Positions 1 to 8,298 of a stretch of DNA of 24,167 nucleotides are shown here, in pieces (the first letter of the stretch is position 1; the number at the start of each line of letters is the position of its first letter). A program made the translations under genes and the position numbers. The notes under the pieces are model-generated. The model worked only from the letters and a program-made list of their open reading frames with translations. It was not told where the DNA came from and made no database searches. The stretch is from JABFRJ01 sp031409695 (GTDB taxonomy: Bacteria > Pseudomonadota > Alphaproteobacteria > Rhizobiales > Hyphomicrobiaceae): the NCBI GenBank assembly GCA_031409695.1, contig JANNXS010000278.1, positions 1 through 24,167 of the forward strand. The letters run 5' to 3'.

Positions 1-1064
1 CCGTCGTTGTCGATCCCGCTTCGAACTGGCCGCTGTTCGCCGAAAAAGCCCGTGAATTGATAACCAAAAACAAAGTTGCGGCGACGTTCGGATGCTGGAC
101 GTCGGTGTCTCGCAAGTCGGTTCTGCCTGTGTTCAAGGAGCTCAACAACATCTTGTTCTATCCCGTACAGTATGAGGGCGAAGAGTCCGAGCGCAATGTT
201 TTCTACACGGGGGCAGCACCGAATCAGCAGGCAATTCCGGCGGTCGACTATCTGATGTCGAAGGATGGTGGCGAAGCCAAGCGCTGGGTGCTTGCTGGGA
301 CGGATTATGTTTATCCGCGCACAACCAATAAGATTCTTGAGGCTTACCTACTCTCGAAGGGGGTAGCCAAAGAAGACATTATGATCAACTACACACCATT
401 CGGTCATTCGGATTGGCAAACAATCGTCGCTGATATCAAAAAATTTGGCACCGCTGGCAAAAAGACCGCTGTGGTTTCTACCATCAACGGCGATGCCAAT
501 GTACCTTTCTACAAGGAGCTTGCCAATGCTGGTGTGAAAGCAACGGATATTCCCGTCGTTGCATTCTCCGTCGGTGAGGAAGAGCTCGCTGGTATCGATA
601 CCAAAAACCTAGTCGGACACTTGACTGCGTGGAATTATTTCCAATCCGTAAAGTCGCCGATCAACGACAAGTTCATCGCAGATTGGAAGGCGTTCACTAA
701 GAACCCGAAGCGCGTGACCAACGATCCCATGGAAGCCCATGTCATCGGCTTCAATATGTGGATCAAGGCTGTAGAGAAGGCCGGCACAGTTGACGCGGAC
801 AAAGTGATCGACGCGATCGTTGGGATCGAAGTTCCCAATTTGACTGGTGGCATGTCCAAAATGCTTCCGAACCATCATATCACCAAACCAGTGTTGATCG
901 GCGAAATCCGCGCAGATGGCCAGATGGACACCGTGTGGCAGACTAAGGATCTGGTGCCGGGCGATGCCTGGACCGATCACCTCGAAGGCTCAAAGGACTT
1001 GGAAGCTGACTGGATTGGTAAGAAGTGTGGCAACTTTAATACCAAGACTGGCAAGTGCGGCTGA
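1..1064 (+). CDS. urtA: Urea ABC transporter substrate-binding protein UrtA (5' partial)
   Basis: Periplasmic urea-binding component of the UrtABCDE importer. The reading frame is open from base 3, so the first about 70 residues, including the signal peptide, lie before the window; about 353 residues are present of a usual 420 or so. The blocks NWPLFAEKARELI, FGCWTSVSRKSVLP, LFYPVQYEGEESE and FYTGAAPNQQAIPAV are the family signature that separates UrtA from the related amino-acid binders LivJ/LivK. The C-terminus keeps the PGDAW...SKDL...DW block and a Cys pair (CGNFNTKTGKCG). It is the first visible gene of the operon. Hand counts of three 60-base lines give 43-50% GC, lower than genes further right. 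Confidence in the family is high. Confidence 0.95.
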   Translation, partial: VVVDPASNWPLFAEKARELITKNKVAATFGCWTSVSRKSVLPVFKELNNILFYPVQYEGEESERNVFYTGAAPNQQAIPAVDYLMSKDGGEAKRWVLAGTDYVYPRTTNKILEAYLLSKGVAKEDIMINYTPFGHSDWQTIVADIKKFGTAGKKTAVVSTINGDANVPFYKELANAGVKATDIPVVAFSVGEEELAGIDTKNLVGHLTAWNYFQSVKSPINDKFIADWKAFTKNPKRVTNDPMEAHVIGFNMWIKAVEKAGTVDADKVIDAIVGIEVPNLTGGMSKMLPNHHITKPVLIGEIRADGQMDTVWQTKDLVPGDAWTDHLEGSKDLEADWIGKKCGNFNTKTGKCG

Positions 1065-1087
1065 GGACGTCTCGACCCAAAACTGGC

Positions 1088-1122
1088 GGACCGCTCCAGT
1101 GCTCGTGCGCTGTGAGTGGTCC
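1088..1122 (+). promoter_or_regulatory. Stem-loop in the urtA-urtB spacer
   Basis: An imperfect hairpin with left arm 1088-1102, a TCGT loop (1103-1106) and right arm 1107-1122. It has 15 base pairs, two of them G-U wobbles, and one bulged T at 1113. No T-run follows, so it does not look like a simple intrinsic terminator. In binding-protein transporter operons such hairpins commonly stabilise the upstream mRNA or cut downstream expression, which would let urtA be made in excess over the membrane subunits; that role is inferred. Confidence 0.5.
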
Positions 1123-1166
1123 TACCTTGCACATAAATAGGTTTGCCAAACTGCTAGGTGCAACTG

Positions 1167-2786
1167 ATGCTCGTTTTAGCGCCATCGTGGCAACCATGGT
1201 TCGCCCGCCTGGCAGTGTGGATCGCAATAGCCGTTGGCTGTGCGTACCCCGCTCGTGCAGATGTTGTCACCGAGATTGCAAGTTTGTTTGCCGCCGACAG
1301 TTTTGCAGAAACTGAGCAGGCAATAGGAAAAATTGCGTTATCCACTCATCCGCAAGCGCAAGCCATACTTGAGGCTCTCGCTGACCGGCGTCTGTTGATT
1401 GACGCAGCTACCAAATCACTCGCCATCAAGCAGGGTGCCATTAACTTTGAGGCCGCAACTGGCAAACCGCGCGCTGATTTTCCAACCGAAGCCACAGTCA
1501 TCCGCGTTAATAACCGTCTGCGCGGCGTGATTGACATAGCCCTCGGCACATTCGCTTTGGAAGCTAGCGACCCGGTGAAACGCATTCAGGCGGTCGACGC
1601 AATTGCGAAATCGCGCGATTTCGCTGCTCTCCCACGTCTCGATGCAGCCCTTACCAAAGAAAACGATCCGCGCGTGAAGATGGCGCTAGACCGGGCGCGT
1701 TCAACTCTTGTGCTGGCAGATCCAGCAGGATCGGACTCGACCCAGATAGCCGCGATCAAATCGTTGTCTGCCAGCGTTGATATGGACACGCTGCCGAAGT
1801 TGCGGATGGCTGCGCAATCGTCAAAGCCGCAAGTCAAACAAGCAGCCAGTCTGGCGGTGGCGGCACTTGAGCGCCGTCAGCAGGTCACCAACGTCGTGCA
1901 GAATGTGTGGTATGGCCTATCGCTTGGATCAGTCTTGTTGCTCGCGTCTGCGGGTTTGGCTATCACGTTCGGCGTTATGGGTGTTATTAACATGGCCCAT
2001 GGCGAAATGGTTATGATTGGCGCCTACACGACTTTCGTTGTGCAAGAGCTGTTCAAAGCTGTTGCACCGGCAGCCGTAGACGTCGCACTGCTCGTCTCGT
2101 TGCCTGCAGCCTTTCTCGTGGCGGGGCTCGTCGGTGTTGGTATCGAGAGAGGTATTATCCGGTTCCTTTATGGTCGGCCGCTTGAGACGCTCCTAGCGAC
2201 TTGGGGAGTAAGTTTAATCCTGCAACAGGCCATCCGCACGTACTTCGGCGCCAGCAACGTCCAGGTCTCAACCCCCAGCTACATGAGTGGATCGTTTGAG
2301 GTACTTGGCCTGTCAATTACTTACGGCCGTCTGTGGATCGTGATTTTTACGTTGATCGCTTTTGCTGCCCTGCAAATGTTCATCCGCATGTCTGCCCTCG
2401 GTTTACAGATGCGTGCCGTAACGCAGAATCGTCGCATGGCCTCAGCCATGGGCATTCGTACTGGCCGCGTCGACGCGCTGACATTCGGTCTGGGCTGCGG
2501 CATCGCTGGCGTGGCCGGTGTGGCACTCTCGCAGATTGATAATGTTGCCCCAAATCTTGGCCAAAGTTACATTGTTGACTGCTTTATGGTTGTTGTCTTC
2601 GGTGGCGTTGGAAGTCTGTGGGGCACGCTTGTTTCCGCCTTTTTCCTGGGAATCGGCAACAAACTTTTGGAACCCGTCGCGGGTGCCGTGCTGGCGAAAA
2701 TCTTCATCCTGGTGCTGTTAATTCTGTTTATTCAAAAGCGTCCTCGCGGGTTGTTCGCCCTCAAAGGCCGGGCAATCGAGGCATGA
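1167..2786 (+). CDS. urtB: Urea ABC transporter permease UrtB
   Basis: Inner-membrane permease of the urea importer. Start ATG 1167 is chosen because AGGTG lies at 1156-1160 at good spacing and because it gives a clean signal peptide (hydrophobic stretch ending in YPARA, about residue 31); an in-frame GTG at 1158 is the alternative. The 539-residue protein has the UrtB layout: an N-terminal extracytoplasmic helical region of about 220 residues, then a LivH-type permease domain with about eight membrane segments. The motif GVMGVINMAHGEMVMIGAY and the block GVALSQIDNVAPNLGQSYIV are typical. The stop codon overlaps the urtC start as ATGA (2783-2786), indicating translational coupling. Confidence is high. 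Confidence 0.95.
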   Translation: MLVLAPSWQPWFARLAVWIAIAVGCAYPARADVVTEIASLFAADSFAETEQAIGKIALSTHPQAQAILEALADRRLLIDAATKSLAIKQGAINFEAATGKPRADFPTEATVIRVNNRLRGVIDIALGTFALEASDPVKRIQAVDAIAKSRDFAALPRLDAALTKENDPRVKMALDRARSTLVLADPAGSDSTQIAAIKSLSASVDMDTLPKLRMAAQSSKPQVKQAASLAVAALERRQQVTNVVQNVWYGLSLGSVLLLASAGLAITFGVMGVINMAHGEMVMIGAYTTFVVQELFKAVAPAAVDVALLVSLPAAFLVAGLVGVGIERGIIRFLYGRPLETLLATWGVSLILQQAIRTYFGASNVQVSTPSYMSGSFEVLGLSITYGRLWIVIFTLIAFAALQMFIRMSALGLQMRAVTQNRRMASAMGIRTGRVDALTFGLGCGIAGVAGVALSQIDNVAPNLGQSYIVDCFMVVVFGGVGSLWGTLVSAFFLGIGNKLLEPVAGAVLAKIFILVLLILFIQKRPRGLFALKGRAIEA

Positions 2787-3931
2787 TGACGTTGTCGCTC
2801 ATTGACCGGCTCGGACGTGGCGGTGTCTGCTTCCTGGCTCTGCTGTTTGCCTTGGCGGTTTTCGTCCCTGCGTCGAATCTACTACTCCCGCCATCGTCAA
2901 CGTTTCACGTGCCAACTTACATTGTCGCGCTGCTCGGCAAATATCTCTGTTATGCCATTCTTGCTGTCGCGCTCGATCTGGCCTGGGGCTATTGTGGGAT
3001 TCTTTCGCTTGGGCATGGGGCATTTTTTGCGCTCGGCGGCTACGCTATCGGTATGTATCTGATGCGCCAGATCGGCACCCGCGGCGTCTATGCGCATCCG
3101 ATTTTGCCGGATTTCATGGTCTTTTTGAATTGGAAGGAGTTGCCATGGTTCTGGTATGGTTTTCAATCCTTCCCGTTTGCGGCTTTCATGGTTCTGTTTG
3201 TGCCGGGTCTGCTCGCGTTCGTCTTCGGCTGGCTTGCTTTCCGCAGCCGCGTCACAGGCGTCTATCTTTCGATCATGACGCAGGCACTGACGTACGCGAT
3301 GCTGCTTGCGTTCTTCCGTAACGACATGGGTTTCGGTGGTAACAACGGTCTCACCGATTTTAAGGATATCCTCGGCTTTAGCGTGCAAGCACAAGGCACA
3401 CGCGTAACGCTGTTCGTGCTCACGATTGCAACACTCGCCGCTACGTTTGTGTTCTGCAGGATGCTCGTCACATCAGCGTTTGGCAAAGTCCTGGTGTCCA
3501 TTCGCGACGCCGAGAGTCGCACGCGCTTTTTGGGATATCGGGTCGAAGACTATAAAATCTTTGTCTTTACGGTGTCGGCATGCCTCGCGGGGCTTGCTGG
3601 TGCCCTATATGTCCCCCAGGTCGGTATCATCAACCCGTCCGAATTTGCGCCTGCCAATTCTATTGAAGCCATCATCTGGGTGGCAGTCGGCGGACGCGGC
3701 ACGCTGACTGGCGCGGCCCTGGGCGCCGTTCTAGTCAACTTCTGCAAGACCACGTTTACCAGTGGGTTCCTCGCGCCTTACTGGCTATTCTTGCTCGGCG
3801 GGTTATTTATCCTGGTGACGCTGGCGCTGCCGAAAGGCATCGTCGGTACAGCTTCCGCGTGGCTGCAGCGGCGGCATGAAAAACGTCTCGAGGCGACCTT
3901 GGCGCCGACGGCCGCTGAAGCGGCGGAGTAG
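2783..3931 (+). CDS. urtC: Urea ABC transporter permease UrtC
   Basis: Second membrane subunit, LivM type, pairing with UrtB in the urea channel. The frame is open further upstream, but the ATG at 2783 overlaps the urtB stop and yields a protein starting MMTLSLIDRLG of 382 residues, close to the family norm. Visible features are about ten hydrophobic segments, the LDLAWGYCGILSLGHGAFFALGGYA motif region (residues about 60-85) and the conserved IRDAESRTRFLGY cytoplasmic loop that contacts the ATPases. UrtD follows after 6 bp. Confidence is high. Confidence 0.95.
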   Translation: MMTLSLIDRLGRGGVCFLALLFALAVFVPASNLLLPPSSTFHVPTYIVALLGKYLCYAILAVALDLAWGYCGILSLGHGAFFALGGYAIGMYLMRQIGTRGVYAHPILPDFMVFLNWKELPWFWYGFQSFPFAAFMVLFVPGLLAFVFGWLAFRSRVTGVYLSIMTQALTYAMLLAFFRNDMGFGGNNGLTDFKDILGFSVQAQGTRVTLFVLTIATLAATFVFCRMLVTSAFGKVLVSIRDAESRTRFLGYRVEDYKIFVFTVSACLAGLAGALYVPQVGIINPSEFAPANSIEAIIWVAVGGRGTLTGAALGAVLVNFCKTTFTSGFLAPYWLFLLGGLFILVTLALPKGIVGTASAWLQRRHEKRLEATLAPTAAEAAE

Positions 3932-3937
3932 ATTTTC

Positions 3938-4729
3938 ATGCTTGATACCAGGCCTGCGACGGACGGCACCGCAAAGACACTCGCGATCACGGATGCGCTC
4001 CTGTACCTCGACGGCGTCCATGTGGCCTTTGACGGATTTAAAGCCATCAATGGCCTGTCGCTGTATATCAAAGCCGGTGAGATGCGTGCCATCATCGGCC
4101 CGAATGGCGCCGGGAAAACGACCATGATGGACATCATCACCGGTAAAACGCGGCCAGACCGTGGGGACGTCCTGTTCGACGGCGGCAGCGTCGACCTCAC
4201 TCGCATTGATGAGGCCGCGATCGCTAACCTCGGCATCGGGCGAAAATTCCAGAAGCCGACCGTCTTTGAAAGCCATACAGTCTACGACAACATTATGCTG
4301 GCGTTGTCAGGTCCGCGCGATCCGATGTCGGCGATCCGCGGCGGACGGAACGCGATGCCACCGTTCCGTGTCTCGGCCGTATTGGACACCGTGCGCCTGT
4401 CGCCGTACGCGCCTCGCCTCGCGGGCACACTCAGCCATGGTCAAAAGCAGTGGCTTGAGATTGGCATGCTGTTGGCGCAGGACCCGAAGCTGCTGTTGGT
4501 CGACGAGCCCGTCGCTGGTATGACTGACGCCGAGACAGAGGTGACGGCCGAACTCCTAAAGCACATTGCAGAGGATCACTCTGTTGTGGTCGTCGAGCAC
4601 GATATGGCTTTCGTCCGAGCGCTTGGCGTCAGAGTAACGTGTTTGCATGAAGGGGCCGTCCTGGCCGAAGGCAGCATTGACGCCGTCTCGGCTCACCCAC
4701 GCGTTGTCGAAGTCTATCTCGGCCGCTGA
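3938..4729 (+). CDS. urtD: Urea ABC transporter ATP-binding protein UrtD
   Basis: One of the two cytoplasmic ATPases that power urea import (LivG type). The 263-residue protein shows Walker A GPNGAGKT at 54-61, the ABC signature LSHGQ at 165-169, Walker B LLLVDE at 185-190 and the H-loop in VVVVEHDM. The signature has His in place of the usual second-position Gly (LSGGQ), a common UrtD variant. A purine-rich GCGGCGGAG precedes the start. Its TGA is followed directly by the urtE ribosome site. Local GC is visibly higher here than in urtA. Confidence is high. Confidence 0.95.
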   Translation: MLDTRPATDGTAKTLAITDALLYLDGVHVAFDGFKAINGLSLYIKAGEMRAIIGPNGAGKTTMMDIITGKTRPDRGDVLFDGGSVDLTRIDEAAIANLGIGRKFQKPTVFESHTVYDNIMLALSGPRDPMSAIRGGRNAMPPFRVSAVLDTVRLSPYAPRLAGTLSHGQKQWLEIGMLLAQDPKLLLVDEPVAGMTDAETEVTAELLKHIAEDHSVVVVEHDMAFVRALGVRVTCLHEGAVLAEGSIDAVSAHPRVVEVYLGR

Positions 4730-4742
4730 AGGAGAACGCGCC

Positions 4743-5438
4743 ATGCTGTCAGTCGAAAAACTCGATCTACACTACGGCGCGGCGCAAGCCTTGCGTCAGG
4801 TCTCGGTGGAAGCGCGAGTCGGCGAGATTACAACGGTGCTTGGCCGAAACGGTGTCGGCAAGACGAGCCTGATCCGCGCCATTGTTGGTCATCAGGCCAC
4901 GAGTGGTGGACGCATCACCTGGCAAGGGGAAGACCTCGGCCGCCTTCCCCCTTTCGAGCGCGCCCGCCGCGGCATCGCCATCGTACCACAGGGTCGCGAA
5001 ATCTTCCCGCTCCTAACGGTGGAAGAAAACCTGCAGACCGGCTTTGCCTGCTTGAAACGTCGCGACCAGAGTATTGATAAGGAGATCTATGACCTGTTTC
5101 CGGTTTTGAAGTCGATGCTGCACCGACGCGGCGGCGATCTCTCGGGTGGCCAGCAACAGCAGCTCGCTATTGCGCGCGCGCTTGTGACCAAGCCGAAACT
5201 GCTTGTGCTTGACGAGCCGACGGAGGGTATTCAACCCTCGATCATCAAGGATATCGGCCGTGCGATCGGTTATCTGCGTAGCAGAGGCGATATGGCAGTC
5301 TTGCTCGTCGAGCAGTACTTTGAGTTTGCCCGTGACCTCGCCGACCGCTACGCGGTCATCGATCGAGGGCAAGTCGTACTTTCAGGCATGCGTGCAGAAA
5401 TGATCGAAGCCGATGTCCGACGTCGCCTGACTGTTTGA
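4743..5438 (+). CDS. urtE: Urea ABC transporter ATP-binding protein UrtE
   Basis: Second ATPase of the urea importer (LivF type). The frame extends upstream into urtD, but ATG 4743 is preferred: AAGGAG lies at 4729-4734 and the protein then starts MLSVEKLDLHYG, the normal UrtE/LivF start, for 231 residues. Walker A GRNGVGKT is at 34-41, the signature LSGGQ at 133-137 and Walker B LLVLDE at 153-158, followed by PTEGIQPSII, the UrtE-typical D-loop region. It is the last gene of the operon. The usual continuation into ureDABC is absent here. Confidence is high. Confidence 0.95.
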   Translation: MLSVEKLDLHYGAAQALRQVSVEARVGEITTVLGRNGVGKTSLIRAIVGHQATSGGRITWQGEDLGRLPPFERARRGIAIVPQGREIFPLLTVEENLQTGFACLKRRDQSIDKEIYDLFPVLKSMLHRRGGDLSGGQQQQLAIARALVTKPKLLVLDEPTEGIQPSIIKDIGRAIGYLRSRGDMAVLLVEQYFEFARDLADRYAVIDRGQVVLSGMRAEMIEADVRRRLTV

Positions 5439-5564
5439 TCGAAGGGCGTAACAGGAGTTGAAAGCCATTCGTGTTTTTGGTGTTCGAATGGATTGTCCCT
5501 GTTGAACAGACGAAACCGCCGTCAGCGACCAGCCGTTTCTCGCCAACACCGCGATGATGATCCC

Positions 5565-5780
5565 ATGAGCGCGTCATTCAAGCCCGGCCAAACAGTTGGC
5601 ATAACCGGGGCCGCACTTGGCATCGGCCGTGCTGCAGCTCAGAGATCCGCCAAGTGGGGTTTGCGCGTGATGTATGTCGATCAGCCATCAACTGCGTTGC
5701 AAAAATAGGCGGCCATCGTGGCCGAGGTCGTCGGTGCGGACAATTCAGTCTTAGCCAAGTCGCGCGCCCGACACCGATGA
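5565..5780 (+). pseudogene. Remnant of a short-chain dehydrogenase/reductase
   Basis: From ATG 5565 the translation gives the start of an SDR fold: a GITGAALGIGRAAAQ cofactor loop (TGxxxGIG) and a second strand ending in Asp (MYVDQP). An in-frame TAG at 5706-5708 stops it after 47 residues. Reading through the stop still gives SDR-like AAIVAEVVGADNSVLAKS, then another stop at 5778-5780 and no recognisable continuation. The rest of a roughly 250-residue enzyme, including the Tyr-x3-Lys active site, is missing. A decayed gene fragment is the best explanation; a short functional peptide is unlikely. Confidence 0.65.
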
Positions 5781-5873
5781 CCAGCTGGGGATTTCTCAAG
5801 ACGGCGCGTTCGCTCGGCGTTAGCTTGGTTGTCTCGTTCAGCAAGGGAAAGTAGTCTAAGTGTCTGATTTTGC

Positions 5874-5949
5874 TGGTGCCGCGAACAGGATTCGAACCTG
5901 CGACCCCGTCATTACGAATGACGTGCTCTACCGACTGAGCTATCGCGGC
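5874..5949 (-). tRNA. tRNA-Thr (anticodon CGT)
   Basis: Read on the minus strand this folds as a full cloverleaf. The 7-bp acceptor stem is GCCGCGA/TCGCGGC, followed by discriminator A and an encoded CCA. The D arm is GCTC...GAGC. The anticodon stem CGTCA/TGACG holds loop TTCGTAA, hence anticodon CGT reading the threonine codon ACG. The T arm carries GTTCGAATC. No intron is seen. It lies between the dehydrogenase remnant and the ligase gene. Confidence 0.97.
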
Positions 5950-6063
5950 AAGCCAGCGACTTCGCTGTAGCTCAGCCGGCACCGCGTGGCAAGCAGTCGA
6001 AAGAATTTGCAACTCCTGACAACCGCCTCCCGCCAGAAGGGTGCTGAACCAATTGCCGCAACG

Positions 6064-7665
6064 TCACGACATTTCACCGTCGGCGGCTGGGATCATCGCC
6101 AGCAAGCCGTCAACGGTATCGGCCTCAGCCGCTGGCTTGTCCCAGCGGATGCGCGAAATGCGCGGGAAGCGCATGGCGACGCCAGATTTGTGACGCGCGC
6201 TTTTCTGCACAGCATCGAAGGCGACCTCAAACACCAAAGACGGTGTGACGCCCCGAACCGGACCGAACTTGTCCGTTGTGTTGGCGCGGATAAACTTGTC
6301 GATGTCTTTTAACTCGGCGTCCGTGAAACCGGAGTAAGCCTTGCCCACCGGCACAAGTCGGCGCGTGCCAACTTCGACCGACTGCCAGCAGCCGAACGTG
6401 TAGTCTGAGTAAAACGACGACCGCTTGCCTGAGCCGCGTTGGGCGTACATCAGCACGCAATCGGCCGTTAGTGCTGCGCGCTTCCATTTCCACCAGTGGC
6501 CCTTCGGTCGGCCCGGCAGATACGGGCTACTGCGCCGCTTCAACATCATCCCTTCGATGCCAATATCTCGCGTGCCTTCCCAGATGTCACGCAAGCCCTC
6601 ACGTGTGTTGAACGCGACCAGGCTTGAAAGATCCGTGCGCAGCGGACGTGTTTCGGCATGCCAAGCTTCAAGACGCTTGCGGCGTTCGCTCCACGGCAGT
6701 GCGCGCAGATCTTCGCCAGCGATTTCGAGCACGTCATACAGGCGGATATGGGCTGGATATTGCGCCATCATGCGTGCGCTGACCGTCTTTCGATTGAGGC
6801 GCTGCTGCAGGTCGTTGAATGGCGCAACGATGCCATCGCGCACGACCAGCAACTCGCCATCGACAACCGCCTCAAACGTGAAACCCGCAAGCAAATCCGG
6901 GAAACTTCGCCCGACATCGTCGCCCGTGCGCGAATACAGTCGCACCTCGCCGCGACCCGCCGTCACCTGCACGCGTATGCCGTCCCACTTCCATTCGGCG
7001 GCAATGCTCGCGGGATCGAGGGCGGCAAAATCAGTGTCCTCCAGCGGATGCGCCAGCATCAATGGGCGAAACACAGGCGCGCCTGCAATATCAGGTTTTG
7101 CCGCGCGGCCCTCGAGCCAATCGAACAGCGGTGCATAGGGCGGTTTCAGGCCATGCCAGATACCTTCGATCTCGTCGGGGTCGTGCCCGTGCATTTCGGC
7201 AAGCGCCGTTTTAGCGAGCCGCGCCGACACGCCGACGCGAAGCGCACCGGTCAAGAACTTCAGCAACGCCCAGCGACCCGTTGCGTCCAAGCCGTCAAGC
7301 CAAGCCTCAAGAAATGGACCGAGATCGCGCGGGTGCATGAGTTCGAGCTGCGTAACAATATCGGCGAGGCGCGGCGCGATTTTGGCCATTGGCGGCTCCG
7401 GCCAGACGAGTGCTACCGTTTCCGCGGTATCGCCGACATAATCGCGCGACAGGCGATACAATTCCTCATCAATGCGCGGCGCCATCAATTCAGCCAGCGT
7501 GCGGCGTACAGGAAACGAAAATGGCAGACCATCGGTCAGTGCCGCCAGCGCCCAGCCACGGTCGGGATCAGGTGTCGCGCGCAGATACTCCTGCAGCAGA
7601 CGCACTTTTGCGATCCGTCCGGGTGTGTAAACGAGCCTGTCCAGCAGTTCCGCGAACGCTTTCAT
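6064..7665 (-). CDS. ATP-dependent DNA ligase (PP_1105/cisplatin-response type)
   Basis: Seals nicks in DNA using ATP. The frame is open to 7770, but the Met at 7665 gives MKAFAELLDRLVYTP, the conserved start of this bacterial family, and 533 residues, its normal size. An N-terminal helical DNA-binding domain (about 1-190) is followed by the adenylation domain: motif I EWKWDG with nucleophile Lys226, motif III FEAVVDGELL (264-273), motif IV EGMMLK (371-376) and motif V WWKWKR (391-396). The OB-fold domain ends in RFPRISRIRWDK (motif VI). Members usually sit with an Lhr-like helicase, a metallo-beta-lactamase-fold nuclease and a phosphoesterase; none is in this window. All catalytic motifs are intact. 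Confidence 0.93.
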   Translation of the reverse strand: MKAFAELLDRLVYTPGRIAKVRLLQEYLRATPDPDRGWALAALTDGLPFSFPVRRTLAELMAPRIDEELYRLSRDYVGDTAETVALVWPEPPMAKIAPRLADIVTQLELMHPRDLGPFLEAWLDGLDATGRWALLKFLTGALRVGVSARLAKTALAEMHGHDPDEIEGIWHGLKPPYAPLFDWLEGRAAKPDIAGAPVFRPLMLAHPLEDTDFAALDPASIAAEWKWDGIRVQVTAGRGEVRLYSRTGDDVGRSFPDLLAGFTFEAVVDGELLVVRDGIVAPFNDLQQRLNRKTVSARMMAQYPAHIRLYDVLEIAGEDLRALPWSERRKRLEAWHAETRPLRTDLSSLVAFNTREGLRDIWEGTRDIGIEGMMLKRRSSPYLPGRPKGHWWKWKRAALTADCVLMYAQRGSGKRSSFYSDYTFGCWQSVEVGTRRLVPVGKAYSGFTDAELKDIDKFIRANTTDKFGPVRGVTPSLVFEVAFDAVQKSARHKSGVAMRFPRISRIRWDKPAAEADTVDGLLAMIPAADGEMS

Positions 7666-7688
7666 GTGCCTGGATGTAGCATCGCGTG

Positions 7689-7716
7689 CTTTGGGTTCAA
7701 GGACTTTGGGTTCGAG
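7689..7716. repeat. 15-bp tandem duplication upstream of the ligase
   Basis: CTTTGGGTTCAAG at 7689-7701 recurs as CTTTGGGTTCGAG at 7704-7716, a 15-bp period with one mismatch. It lies just before the chosen ligase start, within the rejected N-terminal extension, where it would encode a repeated LEPK. This supports the later start. Confidence 0.75.
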
Positions 7717-7743
7717 CCCAACATGGTTAACCCGACTGGTCAG

Positions 7744-7768
7744 CAAAACGCGGCCGACAAAACGCGGC
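7744..7768. repeat. 14-bp-period tandem duplication
   Basis: CAAAACGCGGC occurs at 7744-7754 and again at 7758-7768, separated by CGA. The two copies are identical over 11 bases. One of several similar short duplications in spacers of this window. Confidence 0.8.
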
Positions 7769-7821
7769 AAGGCGGACGGATGCCGTCGTTTGATGGGCGG
7801 TCGGCGTGCAACGTTCGGCCT

Positions 7822-7861
7822 GTTGCCTCAGCCTCGCGGCTGAAACTCACCTGTTCCATGC
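7822..7861. repeat. Possible third copy of the GTTG-type dispersed segment
   Basis: By eye this segment aligns with 16371-16424 if about 14-18 bases are deleted: both begin GTTG, share a CGCGGC core followed by AAA, and share CTC-CCTGT-CC-TGC. The match is partial and needs a proper alignment. Confidence 0.35.
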
Positions 7862-8298
7862 ACGCTCCGCCACCCGCCCTGCCGTGCACTGATGGTGCTT
7901 GCACACCCAACACGCCGCACAGGGCCGGCGCCGATGGCAAAGCCACCAGCATTGCGGCATCCGTCCGTTGTCCAACGAAGATCTCCCGTGACCAGTGGGA
8001 CCATCAGTTCCACCGCGAGGCGACGCATCACGCCTCGAAATTTGGGGCTATCGCGCCCGGGATATGGCCGCGCTGACATCGCCATGCGCCTCGTTGGCAA
8101 CAGACCCTGGGAAGCGACGGTCAGCTACACCGCGCGCGCTCCTCGCCGAGGTGTCCGCACGGCCGATCAAGGCCGCCCGATCACCATGCGCCCCGCTAGC
8201 CGAACGACCCGCTCACGCGTGTCGCCAAACCCAGGGCCCGGGTCTTGTATGGCGCCAAGAGTGCCGGTGCGAGACGAAGACGTCCACTGGGTAAGTAC

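Larger units (their letters stand above)
7666..8298. other. 633-bp spacer without a supported gene
   Basis: The open frames here (for example 7892-8302 plus and 7828-8100 minus) are rich in Arg, Pro and Ser, match no family I know and have no good ribosome site, so I call no gene. The stretch holds two short tandem duplications (7689-7716 and 7744-7768) and a segment (7822-7861) that resembles segments flanking the LysE gene far downstream. The ligase promoter should lie in its left part. Confidence 0.55.

Noticed and set aside
1..1064. Branched-chain amino-acid binding protein LivJ
   Set aside because: The FGCWTSVSRKSVLP and LFYPVQYEGEESE blocks and the operon order are those of the urea system.
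5465..5491. Hairpin CCATTCG/CGAATGG after urtE as a terminator
   Set aside because: The loop is 13 bases, the stem is only 7 pairs and no T-run follows on either strand.
5874..5949. tRNA-Thr as an integration site of a genomic island
   Set aside because: I found no second copy of the tRNA 3' end and no integrase gene in the window.
6658..8076. Long plus-strand open frame (472 codons) opposite the ligase gene
   Set aside because: It is the antisense shadow of the ligase codon pattern, rich in Arg, His and Gln, with no known domain and no ribosome site.
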